Source: Calditrichota bacterium (GTDB taxonomy: Bacteria; Calditrichota; Calditrichia; RBG-13-44-9). From it: DNA of 34,448 nt. Below are positions 24,749 to 33,187 of the stretch, piece after piece. The position numbers and the translations under genes were made by a program. How positions within the stretch are numbered: position 1 is the first letter of the stretch; every line of letters starts with the position of its first letter. The DNA lies in contig JAJRXE010000091.1 of the NCBI GenBank assembly GCA_024276455.1, forward strand, positions 1-34,448, in the 5' to 3' direction. A model generated the notes under the pieces. That model did not search any database, was not told the origin of the DNA, and saw nothing but the letters and a program-made list of their open reading frames with translations.

Positions 24749-25429
24749 TCAAGTTTTCATTTTAATCATGTTTAAGAGAATCTCCGCCTTCCCTTTGTAA
24801 ATAGTACGCTCGTAGTCGTCCACTACCAACTGGGCCAGCGTTTGGGCTTTTTCGTTATTGCCGGCTTCGAAATAGGCCCGGGCGGCAGAATAAAAATAAG
24901 AAGCGGCCAGCGGATTATCTTTGTCCACGCGGGCGGCCCGTTCGTAATATTTGGCTGCCTCCGCCGTGTTTCCTTCCGAGAGCAGACAATCTCCGTATCC
25001 CGCCAGCGCGGCCGCCGTAAGCAACTTGTCGTCAGCATAATCGTCGATGTATTTCTGGAAATAGATTTTGGCGCTGTCGTACTGATCGCTCTGCCAATAA
25101 ATTTTGGCCAACAGGAAACACCCCTGCCCGGCGTACTTGGTTCCTGAGAATTCCTCCAGCAACTGCTTCAACATCTCTTTTGCTTTGGACTGATTCATGC
25201 GATTGTACTCAAATAATGCCTCGCCGTACAACTGATTGGCATGCTCCGCTGCACTGCGTCGGGAACTAATGTACATGGTTATTACCAGGATCAAGACCAG
25301 AATCCCGATTCCGACGTACATCAACGTCCGGGCATGCTCTTCGGCGTATTCCCGGGCTTTCAGCGTGTACAGGATAAACTTGTCCTGCTTGAGCTCTCTC
25401 TTGGTAATCTTCTTTTTCGGTTTTAACAT
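24749..25429 (-). CDS. Membrane-anchored tetratricopeptide repeat protein (YfgM-like layout)
   Basis: 226 residues, ATG 25427-25429 behind GAGGAGATTGGA. The N-terminus is strongly basic (KPKKKITKRELKQDK) and followed by one transmembrane helix at about 35-55. The remainder is helical TPR sequence with repeats such as FLLAKIYWQSDQYDSAKIYFQKY, AGYGDCLLSEGNTAEAAKYYERA and AARAYFEAGNNEKAQTLAQ. The layout, a cytosolic basic tail, one helix and periplasmic TPRs, is that of the SecYEG-associated YfgM/TPR_21 proteins, and T9SS or envelope roles are also possible. It follows tRNA-Arg by 36 bases on the same strand and may share its transcript. Confidence 0.75.
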   Translation of the reverse strand: MLKPKKKITKRELKQDKFILYTLKAREYAEEHARTLMYVGIGILVLILVITMYISSRRSAAEHANQLYGEALFEYNRMNQSKAKEMLKQLLEEFSGTKYAGQGCFLLAKIYWQSDQYDSAKIYFQKYIDDYADDKLLTAAALAGYGDCLLSEGNTAEAAKYYERAARVDKDNPLAASYFYSAARAYFEAGNNEKAQTLAQLVVDDYERTIYKGKAEILLNMIKMKT

Positions 25430-25465
25430 TCCAATCTCCTCATGTACTTGGTTTACTTCGCGTTG

Positions 25466-25539
25466 TGCCCCAGACAGGATTCGAACCTGTGACCTCCGGA
25501 TTAGGAATCCGATGCTCTATCCGGCTGAGCTACTGGGGC
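25466..25539 (-). tRNA. tRNA-Arg (anticodon CCU)
   Basis: 74 bases folding as a cloverleaf: acceptor GCCCCAG/CTGGGGC, D-arm GCTC...GAGC, anticodon stem TCGGA/TCCGG (one T-G pair) with loop TTCCTAA, T-arm ACAGG/CCTGT with loop TTCGAAT, and discriminator A. The anticodon CCT reads AGG. CCA is not encoded (CAA follows). It lies between the symporter and the TPR gene. Confidence 0.97.
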
Positions 25540-25671
25540 AAAGGCTCTCGTCTTTCTTTTGAAAGCGGCTCTCGACACCGGCCAATCTTTTCCAAGCCAC
25601 TTTCGGCGAGGCTAAATATAAAAATACAAATGCAGGCAATCAATACACAATATTTTTTAACGGGAACACTA

Positions 25672-27483
25672 TTAATTTTGCACTTTGGCCGCGTAGGTCC
25701 GCACCCAGCGGCGCATGAGAACAGCCCCCGAAACCACAGCGGTCGCCGTCAGAATAATGGCCGGAAGATAATTTTCGTACAGCCAGTAGCCGGTGGCAAA
25801 CAAGAAACTGTACACAAAGAGCACCCCGAGCAACACCAGCACCATTTCTCCCGGCACACTCCACTTCTCTTTTAAATACATTTCCACTTCTTCCCCGTTA
25901 CGGCGGGCCGCTTCCAATACAGGTTTCCAGCCCGGACCGCCCGGGTGCACTTTGCGGTAAAAGCTCCAGAGGGTCTCCTGGTCGGACGGTCGGGTTAAAA
26001 ACGTGACCCCAATCCACCCCACGGTGGTGATGAACACGCCAATGACCAAACTCTGCCATTCCACCAGAGGCGGAAGTCCAATCCGGGGATAAATGATCTC
26101 GAAAAACACCGCCACCAGGAAGGAAATAATCATGGCCGCCAGCTCGCTGATAGCATTAATACGCCACCAGAACCAGCGCAGTAAAAAAAGCAGCCCGGTG
26201 CCGGCACCAATTTGCAGGAGGATATGAAAAGCTTGCAGGGCGTTGCTCAGAAAGAGAGCCAGAATAGCCGCCAGAACCATCAGGAGAAAAATGGAGAGGC
26301 GTCCCACCAGCACCAATTCTTTTTGGGAGGCATCCTTTTTAATAAAGCGCTGGTAAAAATCGTTCACCAAATAGGAAGCCCCCCAGTTCAGGTGGGTGGA
26401 AATGGTGGACATAACCGCCGCAATGAGCGAAGCCACCACCACCCCCAGCAACCCGTTGGGCAAATAGGTCAACATGGCCGGGTAGGCCAGATCGTTTTTA
26501 ATGATTCCGGAAGCTACATTGGGAAAAGCATTCTGAAGAGATTGCAAGTCCGGGAAGACCACCAGCGAAGCCAATGCCACCAGAATCCAGGGCCAGGGCC
26601 GCAAAGCGTAATGGGCAATATTGAAAAACAGGGTCGCTCCGATGGCGTTTTTCTCGTCCCGGGCGGCCAGCATCCGCTGGGCAATGTACCCACCACCGCC
26701 CGGTTCCGCCCCGGGGTACCACACACTCCACCACTGCACCGCCAGGGGAATGACGAACACCGTAATCACCAGCGAGCTGTTGTGGAAATCCGGTAAAATG
26801 GAAATTTTCTCTCGCACCGCCGGGTGATTCAGCAGATTTCCCAGTCCCCCCACTTCCGGCAAATTGACGATGATGTAAGCGGCAAACACCGAACCGCCCA
26901 TGGCAATCAGAAACTGAATGAAATCGGTAATCAGCACACCGCGCAGACCACCCAGCATGGTGTAGATTACCACAATGAGGGAGGTAATCACCACCGTTTC
27001 CAGCGGAGAAATACCCAGCATGACACCCCCAATTTTAATGGAAGCCAGCAATACCACCGCCATGATCATCACGTTAAAAAACAATCCCAGATACACCGCC
27101 CGGAAACCTCGCAAGAACGCGGCGGACCTCCCACTGTAGCGCAGCTCGTAGAATTCGATGTCGGTCAGCACCTCGGAACGGCGCCAGAGTTTGGAGTAGA
27201 TGAACACCGTCACCATGCCGGTAAGCAGGAACGCCCACCAGAGCCAGTTGCCCGCCACCCCGTGCTGGCGCACCATGTCGGTCACCAGATTGGGGGTGTC
27301 TGCAGAGAAAGTGGTGGCCACCATGGAAACGCCCAACAACCACCAGGGCATACTGCGGCTGGAGGCAAAAAATTCCGTGGCGTCCGAGCCGGCCCGGCGG
27401 GCCACCAGCACGCCCACCAACAGTGAAACAACAAAGAACGCAACAATGGAAATCCAATCAATGAATTGCAGGGTCATAGACAT
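25672..27483 (-). CDS. Sodium:solute symporter (SSS family)
   Basis: 603 residues. Two ATGs (27481 and 27475) follow GGAGAGGA; the second has the better spacing, so the true protein may be two residues shorter. About 13-15 transmembrane helices are visible, with the SSS hallmarks FASSRSMPWWLLGVSMVATTFSADTPN near the N-terminus (Na+-binding helix region), GGLRGVLITDFIQF and SLIAAVMSTISTHLNWGASYLVNDFY. A cytosolic loop at about 500-545 precedes the last helices. It imports an organic solute with Na+. The branch that carries SADTPN and WWAFLLTG is often found by glycoside hydrolase genes, but the substrate cannot be read from sequence. It lies 165 bases behind the secreted glycosidase and may take up its product. 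A proline/hydroxyproline role is an untested alternative. Confidence 0.85.
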   Translation of the reverse strand: MSMTLQFIDWISIVAFFVVSLLVGVLVARRAGSDATEFFASSRSMPWWLLGVSMVATTFSADTPNLVTDMVRQHGVAGNWLWWAFLLTGMVTVFIYSKLWRRSEVLTDIEFYELRYSGRSAAFLRGFRAVYLGLFFNVMIMAVVLLASIKIGGVMLGISPLETVVITSLIVVIYTMLGGLRGVLITDFIQFLIAMGGSVFAAYIIVNLPEVGGLGNLLNHPAVREKISILPDFHNSSLVITVFVIPLAVQWWSVWYPGAEPGGGGYIAQRMLAARDEKNAIGATLFFNIAHYALRPWPWILVALASLVVFPDLQSLQNAFPNVASGIIKNDLAYPAMLTYLPNGLLGVVVASLIAAVMSTISTHLNWGASYLVNDFYQRFIKKDASQKELVLVGRLSIFLLMVLAAILALFLSNALQAFHILLQIGAGTGLLFLLRWFWWRINAISELAAMIISFLVAVFFEIIYPRIGLPPLVEWQSLVIGVFITTVGWIGVTFLTRPSDQETLWSFYRKVHPGGPGWKPVLEAARRNGEEVEMYLKEKWSVPGEMVLVLLGVLFVYSFLFATGYWLYENYLPAIILTATAVVSGAVLMRRWVRTYAAKVQN

Positions 27484-27648
27484 TCCTCTCCAGATGAAAA
27501 CTGATCGAATTTTTTAACCACGCATTACACCAATTGACACGATTTAAAACGAAACCAAAATGAATCAGCAGTTTCTCAGAAATAAGGCGATTTTCTCTCC
27601 GGACCAGGCGAATTTTTCGCTACTTGCATTTTCACCAGCCATTCACGC

Positions 27649-30447
27649 TCAAAAATCCACCGGGAACTCTCCCAGCGAGAAGTTCTTTTTCAGCATTCCG
27701 GCATCCCAGGGGGAAGGGGGTTGAGGTTGGGGTGCCGGAAAGGCCGCTTCGAGTTCGAAATTTAAGCGCTGCGCCGCCGGCTTCAAATCCGCAATGAGCC
27801 AGAGGGACACCTGTCCTTTCCACCCTTTCTTCCCCTTTTGCTCAAGACGAATCGTTCCCTCGCTGCTTCCGGTGAGAAGATCGAAAACCGTCCAGCTCCA
27901 CTTACCATCTTGCTTTTCGACCCGGACCGGGAGGCTTTGCTTTCCGAATTTTGCCGTCACCAGCGGTAAATCCTGGCCGGAAAAATCACTCTGCGGTTCC
28001 AGCAACACAGCAAGCTGCAGGCGTTGCGCCTCAGCGGGCCGTTTCAAATGCACGGAAAACTTCAGGCGGTTCTTCTTCCGCCGCGGCTCTACCCGGGCTT
28101 GAATTTCCGGAAGTTCCCGCCCAACCAGACGGCGTTTCAGATCAAGAACCGGAACTGTTTGTCCGTCCACCGTGATCCGGCGAATTTTTTCCGGATTCAG
28201 CAGCCGGAGCGAAACATCGGTGGCCAGGACTTCCAGCGTTATTTCTCCAGAATCCCGGGAAGCCACACGATAAGTCGCCCCACCCAGCAGCGGGTGGGTG
28301 GCTTCTTCCAGCGGATAAAGCTCGTACACTGCGGTTTCGTACCCCTGCAGGGGAATTTCCAGCACAGCTCCGGCGGCGTAAAGTTGGGGGGCTACCCAAT
28401 GGGTCGGGTAAATGCGCTCTAATACCAGCGAAGCGGCCCTCTCGTCCACACCGGCAGCGGGATCCAGCTTCACCCGCAGCACCTGCGACCGGATGAAGGG
28501 GTTGCGAGCCGCCAGAATGATCCGCGTCCCGGCGGCGTGTAAATAGCCGTAAGGCTGCCGTTTGCCCGGATCGCCGCCAACCATTTCGGTGTGCTTTAGA
28601 ACCTCGAAGCGGTCTTTCGCCCAGCGAATGGAGCGGGCAATCGCCTGCCACTCGCCCTCCGTCAGCAAATCGGGCGAAATGTACAGCTCCCACATGGACA
28701 CGCCGCGAGCAACGTACAGCAGGGCGTTGTCGGTGAATTTGTCCAGCGGCTCCCGCTCGCCGCCCAATTTTTGCAAATGCCCTTTGATGATGCCGTGAGT
28801 CATTAAATTGGCAATGGGAAACCAGAAATCCTGCTTTACCAGGTCGTCGTACAGCACAAAGTCGCGGTAGGTGATGGCCGCGTCCCGCCGGCTGATGGAG
28901 GGTACGTCGGCGTAACCGTAGTCGTACCCCTGCATCCAGATCTGATTGGCGTACTTCAGCCACCAGGGACTCAACCAGGTTCCGGAGGTAATGTTTAAGA
29001 AAACCTCCGGATTGGCTTCTCGCACCGCCTGACACATGGCGATGGTGGAATCCATGACCGCCCGGCGGGAGTAAATTCCCACCGGATGCCCATGATCCGC
29101 CTCGCTACAGGAGAATTGAATCCCGTCCCATTTAAAATAAGCCACGGCTTGATTTTTGACCATGGCGGTGACCCGTTTTTTGAACAGCTGGCTGTAATTG
29201 CGCCCCGCCAGGCACAACTGGTCGCCCACCACTTCGTAACCGTGGGATTTCATCCAATTGATGCGCCAATCGCGGTGGGAATAACCGCCAATGGGACCAA
29301 ACCAGATGCCCAGCCGGGTGCCGTCCCGGGCCAATTCTTCCGCCAGTGGTTTCAACCCGTGGGGAAATTCTTTTTTCCGCAGCACCCAGTCGCTGCGATA
29401 CACATCCCAACCATCGTCCAGCACAAAGGCGTCTAAGCGAAGGTCGTACTTTTCCACCATGTTTTTGCGGAACAGCCCGATGATGCGGCGAATGTTGCTT
29501 TCATTCAGAATATTAAGCGAATCCTGCACCATTTCCGGTGCCCGCAGGTCGTACCAGGTGTTGTAAAGCAGGTAGGGACGCAGCGGCGCCACCCGCAGCG
29601 TCTCCAGGTAGCGAGCGAACCACTGCTTCAGGTAAGGATTGGGGGTAAGCCCCACCACCACCCATTCGGATTCCAGCCAGTCGGATTCGATTTTCTTTCC
29701 CACGAATCGGCTACAGCTCAGGCGGACGGTTTGTTCATCCAGGAACTGCAGATTGTTCTCCGCGGTGGGATATTCCATTCCTGCGAACGCTCCCCCGTCG
29801 CCAACGAGCAGGGCAACCGGTTGACCGTAGCCGCCTGTTTTTACCACCTGCGAAACGTTTTCGACCCTTCCCTCACGAGCGCCCATTTTTCGCAGAAAAT
29901 GGAGTCCCTGGACGGTATCCCGGATGCTGACCCGCCGTTTCAGAAAAAAAGCATCCCTTTCCAGACAGTAAGTCAATCGCAGATCGAACGGATTATTCGT
30001 CCCCCGGAAATACAGACGCAGGCAAATATTTCCGTCCCGATCTTTTTCCAGTTCCTTACGCAGGAAACGAAAATCGCGGGCAGTAAATATCACCGGATTC
30101 TCCGAGTTGTTCACTCTCCCGGGTGCCCGCCAGCCGGTCCACATGACGTTGAGAGCAAAATCGCCGTCCAGTTGCAGTTGCAGCGGGGCGGTGTGGTACC
30201 TGGCCGACCATTCCGGTCGGGTGGACAATTTTTCGGCCTGCAATTGCCCTCCGGAAATTTCCACGACACAGGCAATTTTTTCGTTGCCAAATTTGATGGT
30301 GGTATTCGCCGGCTGGGCCTTCGCCGCCCGGTAACCCACACCGACTGTGAGAAGTAAAAGGATACCGATTAAGAACCAGCGTTTTGCCGGGACAATGGTA
30401 TTCCTTCCTGAAGGCGAATTAAAAAGATTAAAGGGAGTTGTTTTCAT
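27649..30447 (-). CDS. Secreted GH-D clan glycosidase, alpha-galactosidase-like (GH36-type)
   Basis: 932 residues, ATG 30445-30447 with GGAGG seven bases upstream. A long signal peptide ends AKA|Q45, again with predicted N-terminal Gln. Residues 50-290 are a beta-sandwich domain (FRGTNNPFDLRLTYCLERDAFFL) as in GH36. The barrel begins near 290 with PYLLYNTWYD and shows FVLDDGW (D344/D345), GIWFGPIGG and YFKWDG. D441 in KWDG is the likely nucleophile. The acid/base is probably D509 or D514 (YDYGYAD). The C-terminal 250 residues are beta-rich. Expected activity is release of alpha-linked galactose or a related sugar in the periplasm or outside. The exact family within the clan (GH36, GH27 or an unnamed branch) and substrate cannot be fixed. 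Confidence 0.78.
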   Translation of the reverse strand: MKTTPFNLFNSPSGRNTIVPAKRWFLIGILLLLTVGVGYRAAKAQPANTTIKFGNEKIACVVEISGGQLQAEKLSTRPEWSARYHTAPLQLQLDGDFALNVMWTGWRAPGRVNNSENPVIFTARDFRFLRKELEKDRDGNICLRLYFRGTNNPFDLRLTYCLERDAFFLKRRVSIRDTVQGLHFLRKMGAREGRVENVSQVVKTGGYGQPVALLVGDGGAFAGMEYPTAENNLQFLDEQTVRLSCSRFVGKKIESDWLESEWVVVGLTPNPYLKQWFARYLETLRVAPLRPYLLYNTWYDLRAPEMVQDSLNILNESNIRRIIGLFRKNMVEKYDLRLDAFVLDDGWDVYRSDWVLRKKEFPHGLKPLAEELARDGTRLGIWFGPIGGYSHRDWRINWMKSHGYEVVGDQLCLAGRNYSQLFKKRVTAMVKNQAVAYFKWDGIQFSCSEADHGHPVGIYSRRAVMDSTIAMCQAVREANPEVFLNITSGTWLSPWWLKYANQIWMQGYDYGYADVPSISRRDAAITYRDFVLYDDLVKQDFWFPIANLMTHGIIKGHLQKLGGEREPLDKFTDNALLYVARGVSMWELYISPDLLTEGEWQAIARSIRWAKDRFEVLKHTEMVGGDPGKRQPYGYLHAAGTRIILAARNPFIRSQVLRVKLDPAAGVDERAASLVLERIYPTHWVAPQLYAAGAVLEIPLQGYETAVYELYPLEEATHPLLGGATYRVASRDSGEITLEVLATDVSLRLLNPEKIRRITVDGQTVPVLDLKRRLVGRELPEIQARVEPRRKKNRLKFSVHLKRPAEAQRLQLAVLLEPQSDFSGQDLPLVTAKFGKQSLPVRVEKQDGKWSWTVFDLLTGSSEGTIRLEQKGKKGWKGQVSLWLIADLKPAAQRLNFELEAAFPAPQPQPPSPWDAGMLKKNFSLGEFPVDF

Positions 30448-30469
30448 GAGAGGCCTCCGGGATTTTTTA

Positions 30470-30497
30470 ATTTTATAAAATATTGTTTACTTTCCAA
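30470..30497 (-). promoter_or_regulatory. Candidate promoter of the glycosidase gene
   Basis: On the minus strand TTGGAA (RC of 30492-30497) and TAAAAT (RC of 30470-30475) are 16 bases apart. Consensus match is four and five of six. Start of transcription would fall about 15 bases before the gene's GGAGG. Confidence 0.4.
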
Positions 30498-30510
30498 ATT
30501 TTTTATTTGG
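30494..30510. promoter_or_regulatory. Inverted repeat overlapping the -35 box; candidate operator
   Basis: CCAAATAAAAAATTTGG on the minus strand has 6-base arms around five bases and overlaps the -35 box of the glycosidase promoter. Its placement would suit a repressor. No regulator gene is present in the window. Confidence 0.35.
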
Positions 30511-30612
30511 ACAAAAATAGCAATTTTTCGTAAATTATCAAATAAATTTTTTTGAATTTCACCGCAGGCGGGAAGAAATGTGTCGAATTGTTGAAAGATG
30601 CCAAAAAAGGAT

Positions 30613-30698
30613 GGTTATTTTACATTACCTGTCACCCCTACGGGGTTTCGTCTTTTGGTGCCGTTCATTTACAAACAGGGCACTCCTAACGGAGGGCA
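30613..30698. repeat. Two tandem REP-like hairpin units
   Basis: Read on the minus strand, unit 1 is CTCCGTTAGGAG followed by TGCCCTGTTTGTAAATGA and unit 2 is CCCCGTAGGGG followed by TGACAGGTAATGTAAAATAA. Each is a short GC hairpin with a similar A/T-rich tail, about 47 bases apart. They resemble the interspersed hairpin repeats common in FCB-group genomes; copy number cannot be judged from this window. Confidence 0.5.
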
Positions 30699-30820
30699 AA
30701 ATCGAACCAATCCGAACAATTGTCAATTTTATTTCCCAGAACCCGGTCGGGACGAAACGTCCTTAAGAATCCTTAATTCCCCCCCACAAATTCCATTCAT
30801 CCTGACCCAAAAAATTCCGC

Positions 30821-33184
30821 TTAAAACTGCAAGTGCTCGGTGCGACGAATGATTTCTTCCTGCAATTCCGGCGTCAGATCCACAAAATAATCGCTGTAAC
30901 CGGCCACCCGCACAATCAGATCGCGATAACTTTCCGGATCTTTCTGGGCTTTGCGCAGGGTCTCCGCCGTCACCACGTTAAACTGAATATGGTGTCCGTC
31001 CAGGTAGAAATAACTGCGAATCAGGTGCGCCAGCTTGCTAATACCCTCGTCATCTGCCAGCAGCTGGGGGGTAAATTTTTGGTTCAACAGAGTTCCGCCG
31101 GTACGCACGTGGTCAATTTTGGCGGCGGATTTAATCACGGCGGTCGGTCCCTGGCGGTCGGCTCCCTGCACCGGCGAGATGCCTTCCGAGAGCGGCGTGC
31201 GGGCTTTCCGTCCGTCCGGGGTGGCACCCACCTTGCTGCCAAAGTACACGTGCACCGTGGTGGGGAGCAAATTCACCCGGTAATGCCCACCTTTGGTGTT
31301 CGGCCTCCCGTCAATGGCCTGAAAATAGGATTCGAACACCCGCACCAGAATCGCGTCCGCGTAATCGTCGTCGTTGCCGTATTTAGGGGTGTCGTTCACC
31401 AGCAGGTGGCGAAATGATTCGAAGCCCTCAAAATTGCGCTGCAACGCCAGCAAATATTCCCCCATGGAGATGGTCTGACGGTCGAACACATGGAATTTCA
31501 GGGCGGTCAACGAATCGGTGACTGTGCCGGTACCCACTCCCTGAATGTAGGAACTGTTGTACCGTGCGCCGCCGTCGTGGTAATCTTTCCCTTTTGCAAT
31601 GCAATCGTCGATGAGCAGGGACAGGAACGGCGCTGGCATGTAGCGGGCGTAAATTCGCTCAATAATGCGGTTGCTCTTTATTTTTACATCGATGAAATAA
31701 TTCAATTGTCGTTCGAACGCCTCGTAAAGCTCTTCGAATGTTTTAAAAGCAGTCGGATCGCCGGTGGCAATCCCCACTTTTTTTCCGCTTAAAGGATCAA
31801 CCCCATTGTTCAGAGTAATTTCCAGCACTTTAACCAGGTTAAAATAGCCGGTGAGAATGTAGCTCTCTTTTCCGAACGCCCCGGCTTCCACACAGCCGCT
31901 GGCTCCGCCGGTGCGGGCATCCACCACCGATTTGCCCTGGCGAATTAGCTCCTGAATAATGGCATCCGTATTGAAAATGGAAGGTTGCCCGAAACCGGTA
32001 CGTACTATTTTAAGGGCCCGTTTCAAAAATCGATCGGGATTTTTTTTGCTAATCTGCACCATGGAACTGGGCTGCAGAAGGCGCATTTTTTCGATGACGT
32101 CCAGAATCAGGTAGGAGAGCTCGTTCACGGCATCCTCGCCGTTGGGCTTCACGCCTCCCACATTAATTAAAGCGAAATCGGTGTACGTATTGCTCTCCTG
32201 GGCGGTGACTCCCACCTTGGGCGGCGCGGGCTGATTGTTGAATTTCACCCAGAAGGCCTGCAACAATTCTTTGATCTGATCTCTGGTAAATGTGCCGTTT
32301 TCCAGGTCGCGCTGGTAAAAGGGATAAAGATGCTGGTCCAGCCGGCCGGGATTGAAGGCATCCCAGGTGTTCAACTCCGTAATCACACCCAGATGCACAA
32401 ACCAGTAGTATTGCAGGGCTTCCCAGAAATTCCGGGGCGGATGAGCCGGCACCTGCTCGCAAATTTCCGCCATGCGGCGCAGTTCTTCTTTGCGCTGGGT
32501 GTCTTCTTCCTCCCGGGCCATCTGGCGCAGTTTTTCGGCATGGCGGCGGGCAAACTGAATCAACGCCTCGGCGGCAATGGCCATGGCGCGCAGTTCTTCC
32601 CGCTTCTCAAACGCCTCCGGATCGTTAAAAAAGTCCAGCCGATCGATTCGTTCTTCAATTTCCCGAATGAAATCGAGCATTCCTTTGCGGTAAATCTTGT
32701 CGTCCAGCACGGTGTGCCCCGGCGCCCGCTGTTCCATGAATTCCGTGAACACCCCGGCCTGGTAGGCGGCTTTCCACTCCTCGTCCACCTCGTTAAAAAT
32801 GCGCTCCCGAATGGTACGTCCCTGCCAAAAGGGAATAATTTCTTCCCGGTAAATCCGCCGGGTTTCTTCATCCACCCGGTAAGGGATTTTAGGACGGGAA
32901 TTCAGGATTTCCAGATCGTCCAGCGAGTGCAGGCAAATTTCCGGGTAAGTGGGGGTGGCTTTAGGCGCCGGACCGCGCTCCCCCACGATCAACTCGCCCT
33001 CGTTAATACAAATTTCTTTGTTCTCCAGAATGTATTTAAATGCCAGCGCCCGAGCAACCGGAACGGACACCCGGTCCGCCTGACCGCTCCGGTAAAACTC
33101 GGTTAGCAATTTCGCCCGTTCTGGAGAGATGCTCGGCTGGGCTTTCAAACTTTGTTCCCGCAACTTTCTGATGCGTTCATTCAT
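30821..33184 (-). CDS. hypD: Glycyl radical enzyme, probable trans-4-hydroxy-L-proline dehydratase (HypD)
   Basis: 787 residues, ATG 33182-33184, with GGAGGG inside the last codons of the activase gene. The thiyl Cys is C431 in GGASGCVE and the glycyl radical is G762 in VRVAGYSDYF. HypD of Clostridioides difficile uses C434, G765, E436, H160, D278, F152, S334, F340 and Y450. The equivalents here are C431, G762, E433, H157 (RAPGHT), D275 (LNTWDAF), F149, S331, F337 and Y447, all offset by exactly three. Pyruvate formate-lyase has a Cys-Cys pair and glycerol dehydratase differs at these sites. The enzyme removes water from trans-4-hydroxyproline to give pyrroline-5-carboxylate, a proline or glutamate precursor, and works only without oxygen. 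No proC is in the window. Residues compared from memory. Confidence 0.88.
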   Translation of the reverse strand: MNERIRKLREQSLKAQPSISPERAKLLTEFYRSGQADRVSVPVARALAFKYILENKEICINEGELIVGERGPAPKATPTYPEICLHSLDDLEILNSRPKIPYRVDEETRRIYREEIIPFWQGRTIRERIFNEVDEEWKAAYQAGVFTEFMEQRAPGHTVLDDKIYRKGMLDFIREIEERIDRLDFFNDPEAFEKREELRAMAIAAEALIQFARRHAEKLRQMAREEEDTQRKEELRRMAEICEQVPAHPPRNFWEALQYYWFVHLGVITELNTWDAFNPGRLDQHLYPFYQRDLENGTFTRDQIKELLQAFWVKFNNQPAPPKVGVTAQESNTYTDFALINVGGVKPNGEDAVNELSYLILDVIEKMRLLQPSSMVQISKKNPDRFLKRALKIVRTGFGQPSIFNTDAIIQELIRQGKSVVDARTGGASGCVEAGAFGKESYILTGYFNLVKVLEITLNNGVDPLSGKKVGIATGDPTAFKTFEELYEAFERQLNYFIDVKIKSNRIIERIYARYMPAPFLSLLIDDCIAKGKDYHDGGARYNSSYIQGVGTGTVTDSLTALKFHVFDRQTISMGEYLLALQRNFEGFESFRHLLVNDTPKYGNDDDYADAILVRVFESYFQAIDGRPNTKGGHYRVNLLPTTVHVYFGSKVGATPDGRKARTPLSEGISPVQGADRQGPTAVIKSAAKIDHVRTGGTLLNQKFTPQLLADDEGISKLAHLIRSYFYLDGHHIQFNVVTAETLRKAQKDPESYRDLIVRVAGYSDYFVDLTPELQEEIIRRTEHLQF

Positions 33185-33187
33185 GAT

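Larger units (their letters stand above)
30448..30820. other. 373-base intergenic stretch: glycosidase promoter plus hairpin repeats
   Basis: No gene is visible; short ORFs lack recognisable sequence. Reading left to right it holds the glycosidase promoter (30470-30497), an inverted repeat over it (30494-30510), an AT-rich block to about 30560, two hairpin repeat units (30613-30698), and an unstructured stretch up to the hypD stop containing GTCCTTAAG, which echoes the palindrome at 10359-10378. Confidence 0.6.

Noticed and set aside
28142..29035. 297-residue minus-strand ORF inside the glycosidase gene
   Set aside because: Alternate frame of the glycosidase, very Arg/Gly-rich, with no domain features.
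30821..33184. Pyruvate formate-lyase or glycerol/diol dehydratase
   Set aside because: PFL needs two adjacent Cys at the active site, absent here. The His, Asp, Glu and Tyr set fits HypD at constant offset.
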